Positions 8,398 through 19,053 of a stretch of DNA of 64,000 nucleotides are shown here, piece after piece (position 1 is the first letter of the stretch; each line of letters starts with the position of its first letter). Both the position numbers and the translations under genes were made by a program. Origin of the DNA: an uncultured Alphaproteobacteria bacterium (lineage in GTDB: Bacteria > Pseudomonadota > Alphaproteobacteria > Rs-D84); NCBI GenBank assembly GCA_934230415.1, contig CAKQEW010000002.1, positions 62,001-126,000 of the forward strand, written 5' to 3'. The notes below the pieces were generated by a model that made no database searches, was not told the origin of the DNA, and saw only the letters and a program-made list of their open reading frames with translations.

Positions 8398-8763
8398 ATG
8401 GCAGACATTCAAAAATTGGTTGAAGAATTGTCAAAATTGACCGTTTTGGAAGCAGTTGAACTGTCCAAAGCGTTGGAAGAAACATGGGGCGTTTCCGCCG
8501 CTGCTGCTGTTGCAGTTGCAGCTGGCCCAGCCGCCGCAGCCGCCGAAGAAAAGACAGACTTTGATGTTGTCTTGGCAGAAATCGGTGCAAACAAACTGGC
8601 CGTTATCAAGGCTGTCAAAGAAATGACAGGTTTGGGCCTGACCGAAGCAAAAGCTTTGGTTGAATCCGCACCAAAGGCTGTGAAAGAAGCCGTTGCGAAA
8701 GATGAAGCTGAAAAAATGAAAGCGACATTGGAAGCAGCAGGTGCCAAGGTTGAATTGAAATAA
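8398..8763 (+). CDS. rplL: 50S ribosomal protein L7/L12
   Basis: 121 aa. The N-terminal dimerisation domain (residues 1-35) is followed by an Ala-rich flexible hinge (about 38-55) and a C-terminal factor-binding domain with VIKAVKEMTGLGLTEAKALV and the final AGAKVELK. It recruits translational GTPases. The site TAGGAG precedes ATG 8398. Confidence 0.98.
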   Translation: MADIQKLVEELSKLTVLEAVELSKALEETWGVSAAAAVAVAAGPAAAAAEEKTDFDVVLAEIGANKLAVIKAVKEMTGLGLTEAKALVESAPKAVKEAVAKDEAEKMKATLEAAGAKVELK

Positions 8764-8771
8764 TTCCGCCC

Positions 8772-8856
8772 GTTGGGGGGAACCCCAACAAAACCAAAAA
8801 AGTCGCGGCATGTCCGCGCAAACGCCGGCCCACCAGGGAAATTTTCCCCGGTGGGC
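8772..8856 (+). promoter_or_regulatory. hairpins between rplL and rpoB
   Basis: Two clear stem-loops lie in the 160-nt spacer: GTTGGGG/CCCCAAC (8772-8789) and a long one with arms CCACC-A-GGGAA and TTCCC-C-GGTGG around 8828-8856. The position matches the attenuator/RNase processing region that lowers rpoBC expression relative to rplJL in other bacteria. Neither has a perfect T-run. Confidence 0.5.
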
Positions 8857-8923
8857 GCAAAGGCGTAAAAAGAGTTTGAAATAGTTTCGTTTGCAAAACG
8901 CACAAAAAAAAGGATTGATACCC

Positions 8924-11900
8924 ATGGCAGTTATCCAGAAATTTAGAAAATCTTTTGGAAAAAGTTTTTTGCAAACTCCGCTTCCTGATCTGGTTGAAAT
9001 TCAATATAATTCATACAAAGATTTCTTGCAGGCTGATGTAGATCCGCAGAACCGCAAAAATATTGGTCTGCAAAACGTATTTTCGTCTATGTTCCCAATC
9101 AAGGACTATGCCGGCATCGCCGACCTGGAATTTGTTGAATACACACTGGACAAGCCGGTTTATAATGTAAAAGAATGCATGCTGCGCAATATGACATATT
9201 CCAGCAAGCTGAGATTGAAGCTGAGATTGATTTTGTGGGACATCGCCGAAGACGGTAAAAAAACTTTGCGCGATATCAAAGAACAAGAAATATTTATGGG
9301 CGAAGTGCCGTTGATGACAGAACGCGGCAGCTTTATCGCATCGGGCGTTGAACGTGTTATTGTTTCCCAGATGCATCGTGCCCAGGGTGTTGTTTTTGCA
9401 ACAACCAAAGAAGCCAAGATTGCGGGCAACCCAATCACATATACCGCGCGTATTATCCCAGAACACGGCAGCTGGATTGACTTTGAAGAATCCAAGGGTG
9501 TCATCTATGTTCGTATTGACCGCCGTCGCAAGGTTCCAGCGACCGTATTGTTGCGTTGCCTGCCGGCCGCCGAAGACGAAAAGAAATTCGCCGCCGATCC
9601 GCGCAAACCGACAATCCGCGGGATGAGTGACACGGAAATCCTGGCCAGTTTCTATTCACACATTCCATTGAAATTCAATGGTAAAATGTGGGTGGGCGAT
9701 GTTGCATCGTTCGCGGGTCTGGATAAATACCGTTTGAATTACGATTTAATTAATCCAAAAGATAAAAAAGTACTGGCGGCCAAGGGTGACCGCTTGAACG
9801 CAAAACGTATGGCGAAAATCACGGCCAGCACCAAAGAATTCGGTATTTTGCCGGAATCACTGGTTGGTGAATATCTGTTTGAACCGATTATGTCTGGGGA
9901 CGAAACGGTATTCCAGGCCGGTACAGAAATCACAGACGAAGTTTTGTCTGATTTGGATAAAATGGGTATCAAGGAAATTTCCTTGATTGCGATTGACAAC
10001 ACAACGGTCAGTGCACACATGCGCAACACGCTGATGGCGGACAAGACCACAAATCGCGAAGAAGCCCTGATTGAAATCTATAACATCATCCGTCCGGGTG
10101 AACGTCCAACACTGGAAGCGGCGATTAACTTGTTCCTGCGCCAGGGCTTTGATGCGGCGTTCTATGACCTGTCGGCGGTTGGTCGTTTCAAGATGAACAA
10201 GCGTTTGAAAATTGATTCTGGCAAAAAACCAGAAGATGAACGCGTTCTGACGAAATCTGATTTCTTGGCGGTGTTGAAAACACTGACAAACATCATTGAC
10301 CACAAAGACACAGTTGATGATATTGATAACCTGTCAAATCGTCGTGTCCGCGCGGTTGGTGAATTGCTGGAACAGAATTTCCGCACCGGTATGGTTCGTA
10401 TTGAACGTCTGGTTCGCGAAAGCCTGTCATCGCCAAACATTGCAAATATGCAGCCCCAGGATGTCATCAATGTAAAACCGTTGATGTCACTGGTGTCTGA
10501 ATTCTTGGGTACGTCCCAGTTGTCCCAGTTTATGGATGCGTATAACCCGCTGTCTGAACTGGAACACAAACGTCGTATTTCTGCGTTGGGTCCGGGGGGC
10601 TTGAACCGTGACCGTGCCGGCATTGACGTCCGCGACGTTCACCCAACACACTATGGTCGTCTGTGCCCAATTCATACACCCGAAGGTGCGAATATTGGTC
10701 TGATTAACCACATGGCGACATATGCACGTGTTAACCCATATGGATTTATTGAAACCCCATACTATGTTGTTGAAAACGGCCGCGTTACAGATAAAATGGT
10801 TTACCTGACCGCGGACGAAGAACTGGGACACAAGATTGCCCAGGGTAATACCCCAACAACAAAAGATGGCACATTGGCCGAAGAAACCGTGACGGCACGT
10901 GTTGACGGCGAATTTACCATGGTTCCAAAATCTGAAATTGACCTGATTGACGTGGCCCCACGCCAGGTGGTGTCCATCGCAACTGGATTGATTCCGTTCG
11001 TTGAAAACGACGACGCGAACCGTGCGTTGATGGGTTCAAACATGCAGCGCCAGGCGGTTCCATTGTTGCGCGTCCAGGCCCCATTGGTTGGTACCGGTAT
11101 TGAACGCGAAGTGGCACGCGATTCCCGCACGGGCAAGGTTGCAAAGCACAGTGGTATCGTTGAATCTGTGGATGCAAACCGTATTGTGGTTAAATGTATG
11201 AACAGCCGCAACGTTGTAACCGGTGTTGATATTTACAACCTGGAAAAATTTGACCGCAGCAACAGTGAAACATTGATTCACCAGAAACCGTTGGTCAAGG
11301 TTGGCGACCGTATTTCTGCGGGCGACATCATTGCGGACGGTTCATCAATGAACTATGGTGAATTGGCACTGGGACGTAACGTTCTGGTCGCATTTGTGCC
11401 ATGGCGTGGTTATAACTATGAAGACGCGATTGTGATTTCCGAACGTATTTCACGCCAGGATATATTCACATCTGTTAAAATCGTTGAAAAAGAATTCAAG
11501 GTTCGTGATACCCAGTTGGGTCCAGAAAGTCTGACCCGTGATATTCCAAATGTCAGCGAGGAAGCACTGAAAAACCTGGACGAATCCGGTATCATTTACG
11601 TTGGTGCACGTGTGAAGCAGGGCGACATCTTGGTCGGTCGTGTTTCGCCAAAATCTGAAACGTTATTGACCCCCGAAGAAGCGTTGCTGCGTAACATCTT
11701 TGGTGAAAAGGCATTGAACGTCAAAGATACGTCACTGCGCGTTGGGCCGAACGAAGAAGGTACAGTTATCGGTGTGAACGTCTTGACCCGTCATGGGGTA
11801 AAGAAAGACGAACGTACCCAGATGATTGAACTGCAAAAAATTGAACAGATTAACAAAGACCGCGATGAAGAAACATCTATCATTGAAAAGGGCTTTGCAG

Positions 11901-13060
11901 ACCAGGTATTCCAAATTGCCGAAGGCGAAACAATTGATGCCGGCACAGGCAGCCTGAAACCATTCGTGGGCAAGAAATTGACCGCCGAAGTGTTTGATGG
12001 CATTAAACCGGCCGATATCAAGAAACTGGTTGTGCGTAACAAAGAAGCCCAGGCCAAGATTGATGAATTGCGTGAACAGCATATTGCGAAATTAAAGGCA
12101 TTGAACGAAAAAGCCGATGCCGAAGTGTCCAAGGCGACAGAAAGCAATTCGCTGAACGCGGGTGTTCTGAAAGAAGTCAAAGTGTATATCGCCCACAAGA
12201 TGAAGTTACAGCCGGGTGATAAAATGGCGGGTCGTCACGGGAACAAGGGTATTGTATCCAAGGTTGTTCCAATTGAAGACATGCCATACATGGAAGACGG
12301 AACCCCAGTTGACATCGTTCTGAACCCGTTGGGTGTGCCATCGCGTATGAACATTGGTCAGATTCTGGAAACCCACTTGGGTATGGCGGGACGCGCCCTG
12401 GGCCAGCAAATTGGTGATGTGTTGGAAGAAGTCAAGGCGAAACGCGCCGTGACAGACGACCTGCGCGCCATCATGGGCAAGGTTTATGGCAAAGAAACCG
12501 CTGAAAAACTGGAAAAGATGACGGATACCGATGTCCGCGCCGAAGCGGCACTGTTGCGTGATGGTGTTCCAATGGCAACCCCGACATTTGACGGTGCCAC
12601 ACCAGAGGACATTCGCAGCATGCTGAAATTGGCGAATTTGCCAGAATCCGGTCAGTTCACGATGTACGATGGTATGACGGGTGAAAAATTTGCACGTCCG
12701 GTCACCGTTGGTGTTATGTACATGATGAAACTGCATCACTTTGTTGATGAGAAGATTCACGCGCGTTCAATCGGCAATTATTCGTTGGTAACACAACAGC
12801 CATTGTCCGGTAAGGCGCACATGGGTGGCCAGCGTTTGGGTGAAATGGAAGTGTGGGCATTGGAAGCACACGGTGCGGCACACTTGCTGCGCGAAATGCT
12901 GACTGTCAAGTCTGACGATATCGTCGGCCGTAACAAGATGTACGAAGCCATCATATCCGGCAGCAACGATATCCAGACCGGCACACCAGAAGCATTCAAC
13001 GTGTTCGTTCGCGAATTGCGTGGTTTGGGTCTGGCGATGACACCAAAGAAGATTGACTAA
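8924..13060 (+). CDS. rpoB: DNA-directed RNA polymerase subunit beta
   Basis: 1378 aa, typical for alphaproteobacteria. ATG 8924 (MAVIQKFRKSFGKSF) follows AAGGATTGATACCC; an upstream in-frame ATG at 8891 lacks a site. The rifampicin-binding cluster around residue 525-545 reads FLGTSQLSQFMDAYNPLSEL then HKRRISALGPGG, with the Asp, His and Ser residues of a rifampicin-sensitive enzyme. Motifs near the C-terminus (GGQRLGEMEVWALEAHGAAH) contact the beta-prime subunit. It is followed 74 nt later by rpoC. Confidence 0.98.
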   Translation: MAVIQKFRKSFGKSFLQTPLPDLVEIQYNSYKDFLQADVDPQNRKNIGLQNVFSSMFPIKDYAGIADLEFVEYTLDKPVYNVKECMLRNMTYSSKLRLKLRLILWDIAEDGKKTLRDIKEQEIFMGEVPLMTERGSFIASGVERVIVSQMHRAQGVVFATTKEAKIAGNPITYTARIIPEHGSWIDFEESKGVIYVRIDRRRKVPATVLLRCLPAAEDEKKFAADPRKPTIRGMSDTEILASFYSHIPLKFNGKMWVGDVASFAGLDKYRLNYDLINPKDKKVLAAKGDRLNAKRMAKITASTKEFGILPESLVGEYLFEPIMSGDETVFQAGTEITDEVLSDLDKMGIKEISLIAIDNTTVSAHMRNTLMADKTTNREEALIEIYNIIRPGERPTLEAAINLFLRQGFDAAFYDLSAVGRFKMNKRLKIDSGKKPEDERVLTKSDFLAVLKTLTNIIDHKDTVDDIDNLSNRRVRAVGELLEQNFRTGMVRIERLVRESLSSPNIANMQPQDVINVKPLMSLVSEFLGTSQLSQFMDAYNPLSELEHKRRISALGPGGLNRDRAGIDVRDVHPTHYGRLCPIHTPEGANIGLINHMATYARVNPYGFIETPYYVVENGRVTDKMVYLTADEELGHKIAQGNTPTTKDGTLAEETVTARVDGEFTMVPKSEIDLIDVAPRQVVSIATGLIPFVENDDANRALMGSNMQRQAVPLLRVQAPLVGTGIEREVARDSRTGKVAKHSGIVESVDANRIVVKCMNSRNVVTGVDIYNLEKFDRSNSETLIHQKPLVKVGDRISAGDIIADGSSMNYGELALGRNVLVAFVPWRGYNYEDAIVISERISRQDIFTSVKIVEKEFKVRDTQLGPESLTRDIPNVSEEALKNLDESGIIYVGARVKQGDILVGRVSPKSETLLTPEEALLRNIFGEKALNVKDTSLRVGPNEEGTVIGVNVLTRHGVKKDERTQMIELQKIEQINKDRDEETSIIEKGFADQVFQIAEGETIDAGTGSLKPFVGKKLTAEVFDGIKPADIKKLVVRNKEAQAKIDELREQHIAKLKALNEKADAEVSKATESNSLNAGVLKEVKVYIAHKMKLQPGDKMAGRHGNKGIVSKVVPIEDMPYMEDGTPVDIVLNPLGVPSRMNIGQILETHLGMAGRALGQQIGDVLEEVKAKRAVTDDLRAIMGKVYGKETAEKLEKMTDTDVRAEAALLRDGVPMATPTFDGATPEDIRSMLKLANLPESGQFTMYDGMTGEKFARPVTVGVMYMMKLHHFVDEKIHARSIGNYSLVTQQPLSGKAHMGGQRLGEMEVWALEAHGAAHLLREMLTVKSDDIVGRNKMYEAIISGSNDIQTGTPEAFNVFVRELRGLGLAMTPKKID

Positions 13061-13134
13061 AAATCCAGCCGTGGCGGCGTAACCGCCGTCATGGCAAAAG
13101 CATTTTGAACAGCGACTTGAAAGGAGCAAAATTT

Positions 13135-16100
13135 ATGACCAATATGTTGCAGAAGATTTTCGGACAAATTGAAACCAAGGAACAGTTTGACGCCCTGCGC
13201 ATCACCATCGCGTCCCCAGAAGAAATTCTGTCCTGGTCCCATGGCGAGGTAAAAAAGCCCGAAACTATCAACTATCATTCTTTGAAACCAGAAGCAGAAG
13301 GCTTGTTCTGCCAGCAAATTTTTGGTCCGGTCAAAGATTACGAATGCGCATGCGGAAAATATAAAAGAATCAAATTCCGTGGCGTTGTTTGCGAACGTTG
13401 CGGGGTTGAAGTTGGTTCTTCATCTGTCCGCCGCGAACGCATGGGACACATTAAATTGGCGATGCCTGTGGCGCACACATGGTTCCTGCGCGAAGGCAAA
13501 ATTGCCACATTGTTAAACAATCTGCCCCAGAAAAAATTGGAACAGGTTATCTCGTATGATGCATATATCGTTATTGAACCAGGTTTAACCAACCTGAAAC
13601 AGTACGATGTCATCAGCGAAGATGAATACCAGAACGCCGTTGAAGAATTCGGTCCAGACGCATTCCGCGTTGGTATCGGTGCCGAAGGCGTACGCAGCAT
13701 CATCGCAAACCTGGACATGGGCGATGAACGTACACGTTTGCGCGCAGAATTGGCGGAAACCAAATCAGAAGCCAAACGCAAGGGGCTGATCAAGCAGTTA
13801 AAATTGGTAGAAGCATTTTTGGATTCCAAAACAGACCCAGCGTGGATGTTGCCGGATATTATCCCGGTTATCCCACCAGATATGCGTCCATTGGTAACAT
13901 TGGATGCGGGCCATGTTGCGGCATCTGACCTGAACGATTTGTATCGTCGTGTTATTATCCGTAATAACCGTCTGAAACGTTTCCAGGAAATGCATGCACC
14001 TGAAATTATCGTCCGCAACGAAAAACGTATGTTACAGGAAGCGGTTGATTCTTTGTTTGATAACGGGCACAAGGCACGTCCAATGGTTTCCCAGAACCGC
14101 CGTCCGCTGAAATCACTGTCTGATTCACTGCGCGGTAAATCTGGTCGTTTCCGTATGAACATGTTGGGTAAACGTGTGGATTATTCCGGTCGTTCGGTAA
14201 TTGTGTCTGGGCCATCCCTGAAATTGCACCAGGTTGGTTTGCCCAAGACAATGGCACTGGAATTGTTTAAACCATTCGTTTATGCACGACTGTTGGCGGG
14301 TGATTACGCAAATACATTAAAGACCGCGCGTAAAATGGTTGAAAACGGTGAAGACATCGTTTGGGAAATCCTGGAAAAGGTTATTTACCAGCATCCTGTT
14401 CTGTTGAACCGTGCGCCATCATTGCACCGTCTGTCGTTGCTGGCATTTGAACCAGTATTAATTGAAGGCAAGGCAATCCGTCTGCACCCATTGGTTTGCA
14501 AGGGATTCAATGCTGACTTTGATGGTGACCAGATGTCTGTACACGTTCCAATTTCACTGGAAGCACAATTGGAAGCGCGCACATTGATGCTGTCGTCTAA
14601 TAACGTTTTGTCACCTGCAAATGGTGAACCAATGATTGTTCCGGCCCAGGACATGGTGTTGGGTGTATATTATATCTCGCTGATTGATGGCGAACACACC
14701 GAAAAATCACCACGTTTTGCCAATATGGACGAAGTGAAAATGGCGTTGGAAAATCATTCCATCACATTGCACACACCAATCGTTGCACGTATTAATGGCA
14801 AGATTTACAAAACAACCGCCGGTCGTATGATTTTGGGCGAATTGTTGCCGAAATCTGACAAAATGCCGTTTGACCTGGTGAACAAGGTTATGCCGGTTAA
14901 AGAAATCAAGGCACTGTTGGCGACAACGTATGAACGTTGCGGCGACAAGGCAATGATTATGTTGGCAGATAACCTGAAAAACACCGGTTTTGAACAGGCA
15001 GCGCGCAGTGGTATTTCCATTGGGTTTGATGATATTATCATCCCAGAAGAAAAGAAAACCATGATTGCGGATGCTGAAAAAGCGGCCGAAGAAATTGAAA
15101 CACAGTATCAGAACGGTTTGCTGTCTGGTGGTGAACGTCACAACAAACTGATTGACCTGTGGCAGAAAACAACCGATAAATTGGGTGATTTGGCATACGC
15201 CGCATTGGGCAAAACCAGTGGTGAAAACTGGAACTCTGTTCTGATGATGGCTCTGTCTGGGGCGCGTGGTTCCAAACGTCAGATTCAGCAGTTGGCCGGT
15301 ATGCGTGGTATGATGCAGAAGCCAGACGGTTCCATTATTGAAGTTCCAATTATTTCCAACTTTAAGGAAGGTCTGACCATGTCTGAATACTTTACGTCCA
15401 CACACGGTGCGCGTAAGGGTATGTCGGATACCGCGTTGAAAACCGCGTCTGCTGGTTACCTGACCCGTCGTTTGGTTGAATTGTCCCAAAATACAGTTAT
15501 TACCGAACACGATTGCGGCACCACAGAATACATCACAGCGAAACCTGTGTACCAGGGTTCAACCCTGTCGGTTGCGCTGGGCGATGTTGTATTGGGTCGT
15601 ACCGCGGCACATGATATCGTTCACCCGATTACCAAGGAAGTTATCGTTCCGGCCGGTGAACTGATTACCAAGACCGCTGCAAAACAGATTAATGAATCAG
15701 GTCTGCCATCTGTTGATGTGCGCAGTGTTTTGACATGCAGCAGTGATGGTTTGTGCGCAAAATGCTATGGTATGGATTTGTCGCGTAATGCGCTGGTTCA
15801 TGTTGGCGAAGCGGTCGGTGTTATCGCTGGCCAGTCCATTGGTGAACCTGGTACCCAGTTGACCCTGCGTACGTTCCACATTGGTGGTGTTGCCGAAGGT
15901 AGTGCAGAAAACCATTTCATAGAGGTTCCAGTTGCAGGTACAATTAAACTGATTGGTGCCAACACGATTAAGAATACAGCGGGTCGCGTTGTGGTATTGT
16001 CGCGTAATGCCGAGGTTGCAGTTCTGGATGCCAAGGGCGAAACCCTGTTCTCGTGCGCGTTGCCATATGCATCTATGCTGATTGTCAACGATGGTGACAC

Positions 16101-17244
16101 CGTTGAAAAGGGTGCCAAGGTTGCAGAATGGGATCCATATTCAAACACAATTATCGCCGAAAAAGACGGTATCGTCAGCTTCAGCGACCTGGTTGAAAAC
16201 GTATCGTACCAGGAAGAAGTGGATTCTATGACCGGTATCGTTTCGCGCAAGGTTATTAACTGGAAGGCGAACACGAAAAAGGCGTTACAGCCAGCCATCC
16301 GTTTGGTTGATGCAAACGGCAACGTGATTTCGTTGGGCGGTAAAAAGATTGCAGAATATATGTTGCCGATGTATTCGGTACTGAACGTTGCAAATGGTTC
16401 AACCGTTGTGGCGGGCGATGTTCTGGCGCGTATCCCGGTCCAGGCAAAGAAGACAGGCGATATTACCGGCGGTCTGCCACGTGTAGAAGAATTGTTGGAA
16501 GTGCGTCGTCCTGCAAACCCAGCGTTGCTGGCGGAAATTGACGGTACGGTTGAATTAGAAGATGCAAAATCTAAAATCATCATCCGTATTGATCCCGAAG
16601 ATGGCACAGCCCCAGTTGAATACGCGGTACCAAAGGGTACAAACCTGATGGTGCGCAGTGGTGATGTCGTGCGCAAGGCCGATAAACTGGTTGATGGCGA
16701 TCCGGTTCCACAGGATATCTTGCGTATCTTGGGCCAGAAAGCGTTGGCAACATTTATGGTTGAACAGATTCAGCAGGTTTACCGCTTGCAGGGTGTGGTC
16801 ATCAACGACAAGCACATTGAAATTCTGATACGTGAAATGACACGCCGCGTGGAAATTACGAACCCGGGCGATACCGGATTCCTGATGGGCCAGGTTGTTG
16901 ACCGCGTTGACTTTGAAGAAGAAAACGCCCGCGTTGCACACGATGGTGGCAAAGTGGCCGAAGCATCCCAGGTCTTGGTCGGTTTGACACGTGCATCGTT
17001 AACATCACGTTCGTTTATCTCTAATGCATCGTTCCAGCAGACAACCAAGGTATTGGTTGACGCGGCAATCAGCGGTGCGACAGATAAACTGGTCGGTATC
17101 AATGAAAACCTGATTGTTGGTCGCCTGATTCCAATCGGCACGGGTGCATATGTACGTCGCGTGCGCGAAATCGCCAAGGCCGAAGAACGCGAAGAACGTT
17201 TGGCCCGCGAAGGCAATACCCAGCAGCAGTTGTTGGATATCTAA
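13135..17244 (+). CDS. rpoC: DNA-directed RNA polymerase subunit beta-prime
   Basis: 1369 aa. ATG 13135 follows AAAGGAGCAAAATTT. It has the N-terminal zinc-binding region (CACGKYKRIKFRGVVCERCG), the catalytic NADFDGDQMSVH near residue 460 that holds the active-site magnesium, and the second Cys cluster CSSDGLCAKC. The length and all landmarks are normal. It is the last gene of the large ribosomal-polymerase run. Confidence 0.98.
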   Translation: MTNMLQKIFGQIETKEQFDALRITIASPEEILSWSHGEVKKPETINYHSLKPEAEGLFCQQIFGPVKDYECACGKYKRIKFRGVVCERCGVEVGSSSVRRERMGHIKLAMPVAHTWFLREGKIATLLNNLPQKKLEQVISYDAYIVIEPGLTNLKQYDVISEDEYQNAVEEFGPDAFRVGIGAEGVRSIIANLDMGDERTRLRAELAETKSEAKRKGLIKQLKLVEAFLDSKTDPAWMLPDIIPVIPPDMRPLVTLDAGHVAASDLNDLYRRVIIRNNRLKRFQEMHAPEIIVRNEKRMLQEAVDSLFDNGHKARPMVSQNRRPLKSLSDSLRGKSGRFRMNMLGKRVDYSGRSVIVSGPSLKLHQVGLPKTMALELFKPFVYARLLAGDYANTLKTARKMVENGEDIVWEILEKVIYQHPVLLNRAPSLHRLSLLAFEPVLIEGKAIRLHPLVCKGFNADFDGDQMSVHVPISLEAQLEARTLMLSSNNVLSPANGEPMIVPAQDMVLGVYYISLIDGEHTEKSPRFANMDEVKMALENHSITLHTPIVARINGKIYKTTAGRMILGELLPKSDKMPFDLVNKVMPVKEIKALLATTYERCGDKAMIMLADNLKNTGFEQAARSGISIGFDDIIIPEEKKTMIADAEKAAEEIETQYQNGLLSGGERHNKLIDLWQKTTDKLGDLAYAALGKTSGENWNSVLMMALSGARGSKRQIQQLAGMRGMMQKPDGSIIEVPIISNFKEGLTMSEYFTSTHGARKGMSDTALKTASAGYLTRRLVELSQNTVITEHDCGTTEYITAKPVYQGSTLSVALGDVVLGRTAAHDIVHPITKEVIVPAGELITKTAAKQINESGLPSVDVRSVLTCSSDGLCAKCYGMDLSRNALVHVGEAVGVIAGQSIGEPGTQLTLRTFHIGGVAEGSAENHFIEVPVAGTIKLIGANTIKNTAGRVVVLSRNAEVAVLDAKGETLFSCALPYASMLIVNDGDTVEKGAKVAEWDPYSNTIIAEKDGIVSFSDLVENVSYQEEVDSMTGIVSRKVINWKANTKKALQPAIRLVDANGNVISLGGKKIAEYMLPMYSVLNVANGSTVVAGDVLARIPVQAKKTGDITGGLPRVEELLEVRRPANPALLAEIDGTVELEDAKSKIIIRIDPEDGTAPVEYAVPKGTNLMVRSGDVVRKADKLVDGDPVPQDILRILGQKALATFMVEQIQQVYRLQGVVINDKHIEILIREMTRRVEITNPGDTGFLMGQVVDRVDFEEENARVAHDGGKVAEASQVLVGLTRASLTSRSFISNASFQQTTKVLVDAAISGATDKLVGINENLIVGRLIPIGTGAYVRRVREIAKAEEREERLAREGNTQQQLLDI

Positions 17245-17256
17245 TGCAAAACAGGG

Positions 17257-17284
17257 TATTCGGGGCGCGCATGCGCCCCGAATA
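17257..17284 (+). terminator. strong hairpin after rpoC
   Basis: A perfect inverted repeat TATTCGGGGCGC...GCGCCCCGAATA with a 4-nt loop. There is no T-run, so termination may be partial or Rho-assisted, allowing read-through to the HAD gene 13 nt on. Confidence 0.55.
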
Positions 17285-17296
17285 TGACAAATGCCA

Positions 17297-17695
17297 ATGA
17301 CAGAAACACCGGCAATCTTTTGTGACATAGACGGCGTTGTGAATAAAAAATTCGCCATTGCCAACTATGACCGTTTTGGTGAACCAAATCCGAATATGAT
17401 ACGTATTCTGGAAACACTGGGGCGGGATTTCACGATTGTGTTTATTACCGGTCGTTGGGCAATGGGCCAGGACAAGGTCCAGCGTCACATTGATAATTTG
17501 TTGCCGAATATAAAAAAGCGCGTGTTCTGTAAACCGCACGATTATCCCGGCACAACCGCAGAATTCAAATTGGCAACGATTATCGCATTGGAACAACAGG
17601 GGTACAAGTTTTACATGGGTTTGGACGATCACAGCGCGGTTATCGGCCTGATGCATAATCACGGTATGTTTGTCGCCCAGGTAATATCGGATTAA
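17297..17695 (+). CDS. small HAD-superfamily phosphatase-like protein
   Basis: 132 aa from ATG 17297; an in-frame ATG at 17291 would add two residues. HAD motif I is FCDIDGVV, motif II is VFITGR, a conserved Lys lies in FCKPHDYPG and the acidic motif is GLDDHSAV. These are the parts of a phosphotransfer enzyme with an Asp nucleophile. It lacks a recognisable cap domain, so it may act on large substrates such as nucleic-acid or protein phosphates, as polynucleotide phosphatase-type HADs do (inference). It starts 13 nt after the rpoC hairpin. Confidence 0.65.
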   Translation: MTETPAIFCDIDGVVNKKFAIANYDRFGEPNPNMIRILETLGRDFTIVFITGRWAMGQDKVQRHIDNLLPNIKKRVFCKPHDYPGTTAEFKLATIIALEQQGYKFYMGLDDHSAVIGLMHNHGMFVAQVISD

Positions 17696-17703
17696 AGTTT
17701 TCC

Positions 17704-17731
17704 TTGCATTTGCACAGGATTTTAATAGAAT
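17704..17731 (+). promoter_or_regulatory. promoter of rpmF-plsX
   Basis: TTGCAT (17704-17709), 16 nt spacer, TAGAAT (17726-17731), about 30 nt before rpmF. Confidence 0.55.
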
Positions 17732-17762
17732 ATCAAACTGTAAAATTAAAAAGGATAGTAAA

Positions 17763-17912
17763 ATGGCAACGCCAAGAAGTAAAACAAGTAAAGCACATAC
17801 AGCACAACGCCGTTCTCATGACGCACTGTCTGTTATGCCATGCACAGTATGCAAGGCCTGTGGCGAAAAGAAACGCCCGCATCACATTTGTCCTGCATGC
17901 GGCGCAAAATAA
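17763..17912 (+). CDS. rpmF: 50S ribosomal protein L32
   Basis: 49 aa, starting MATPRSKTSKAHTAQRRSHD as L32 proteins do, then a zinc-ribbon half with CTVCKACG and HHICPACG. The paired Cys motifs identify a zinc-binding form. AAAGGATAG precedes the start. It lies just upstream of plsX, a conserved pairing that links ribosome and phospholipid synthesis. It is somewhat shorter than the usual ~60 aa, lacking most of the C-terminal tail. Confidence 0.93.
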   Translation: MATPRSKTSKAHTAQRRSHDALSVMPCTVCKACGEKKRPHHICPACGAK

Positions 17913-17985
17913 TTCCAACCAAGGAAATATAGGAAAGCAGATTTGGCGCGGCGTGTGCCTTTCTGCTTTTTTATTGTTATAAACC

Positions 17986-19053
17986 ATGTCAGAAAAGAAA
18001 ATTATTTCTGTTGATGCAATGGGTGGGGACAAGGGACCCAAGGCTGTTTTGGGTGGTATGAACCAGTTTTTATACCAGAACGGTGAATCCCGTGTGTTCT
18101 TTCGCCTGTTCGGCGATGAAAATCGCCTGCGTCGTATGTTGGCAAAATATCCACGTGTTGCCCGTAATTGCGAGGTGGTACACGCCCCAAACGTTATTCG
18201 TGGCACGGACAAGGTTCGTGATGTCATCCGTCATGCCCAGGATACGTCCATGTACATGGCGATAAAGGATGTCCGCGAAGGTAAATCTGCCGCGGTGGTC
18301 AGTGCGGGAAACACTGGCATATTTATGTCGCTGTCTAAACTGATGTTGAAAACGACGGCGGGCATTGCGCGTCCGGCAATTACGACCATGTTGCCATCGG
18401 GCGGGGGGGATTCCCGTGTGGTGGTGTTGGATTTGGGTGCAAATGTCCAATGTGATGAAACAATTTTGTTTGATTTTTCGGTATTGGGAACGGTCTATGC
18501 CGAAGTAATCGGTAAAATGCCCCGTCCAAAGTTGGGGGTTCTGAATATTGGTGCCGAAGAAACCAAGGGTAATGAAACCCTGGTCCATTTGAACCATGTG
18601 TTGATGGAACATCGCGATGAATTGCCGTATGAATACATCGGATTTGTTGAGGGGAATGATATCAGCAGTGGCAATGTCCAGGTTGTTGTGACCGATGGTT
18701 TTACCGGAAATATCGTTTTGAAAACGGTTGAAGGTACCGCGAAATTAATAAAGCGCGTGCTGGTTTACAATTTCAAGAAATCTATTCTGGCGATGATTGG
18801 CGCGTTTTTCTTGGTGCACGTGTTCAAGCGTCTGAAACATAAAATTGATCCGCGTTCATATGCGGGTGCGGTGTTCCTGGGGCTGCAGGGCTTTGCGGTT
18901 AAAACCCATGGCAACAGTGATGCGTTGGCATTTGCAAACGCGCTGAAATACGCCACGGATTTAACAAATGCGAACCTGAATGATTTAATTGCCCAGCGTG
19001 CCGCGGCGGTTACCAAGATTCGTGACGAGTTTAAAATAGAGGTTGAACAATAA
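17986..19053 (+). CDS. plsX: phosphate acyltransferase PlsX
   Basis: 355 aa. The N-terminus KKIISVDAMGGDKGP is the PlsX signature. Further landmarks are VVSAGNTGIFMS and FVEGNDISSGNVQVVVTDGFTGN. The enzyme makes acyl-phosphate from acyl-ACP, the acyl donor for PlsY in phosphatidic acid synthesis. It is cotranscribed with rpmF. No fabH follows, unlike the common order; a terminator and the convergent mraZ lie there instead. Confidence 0.96.
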   Translation: MSEKKIISVDAMGGDKGPKAVLGGMNQFLYQNGESRVFFRLFGDENRLRRMLAKYPRVARNCEVVHAPNVIRGTDKVRDVIRHAQDTSMYMAIKDVREGKSAAVVSAGNTGIFMSLSKLMLKTTAGIARPAITTMLPSGGGDSRVVVLDLGANVQCDETILFDFSVLGTVYAEVIGKMPRPKLGVLNIGAEETKGNETLVHLNHVLMEHRDELPYEYIGFVEGNDISSGNVQVVVTDGFTGNIVLKTVEGTAKLIKRVLVYNFKKSILAMIGAFFLVHVFKRLKHKIDPRSYAGAVFLGLQGFAVKTHGNSDALAFANALKYATDLTNANLNDLIAQRAAAVTKIRDEFKIEVEQ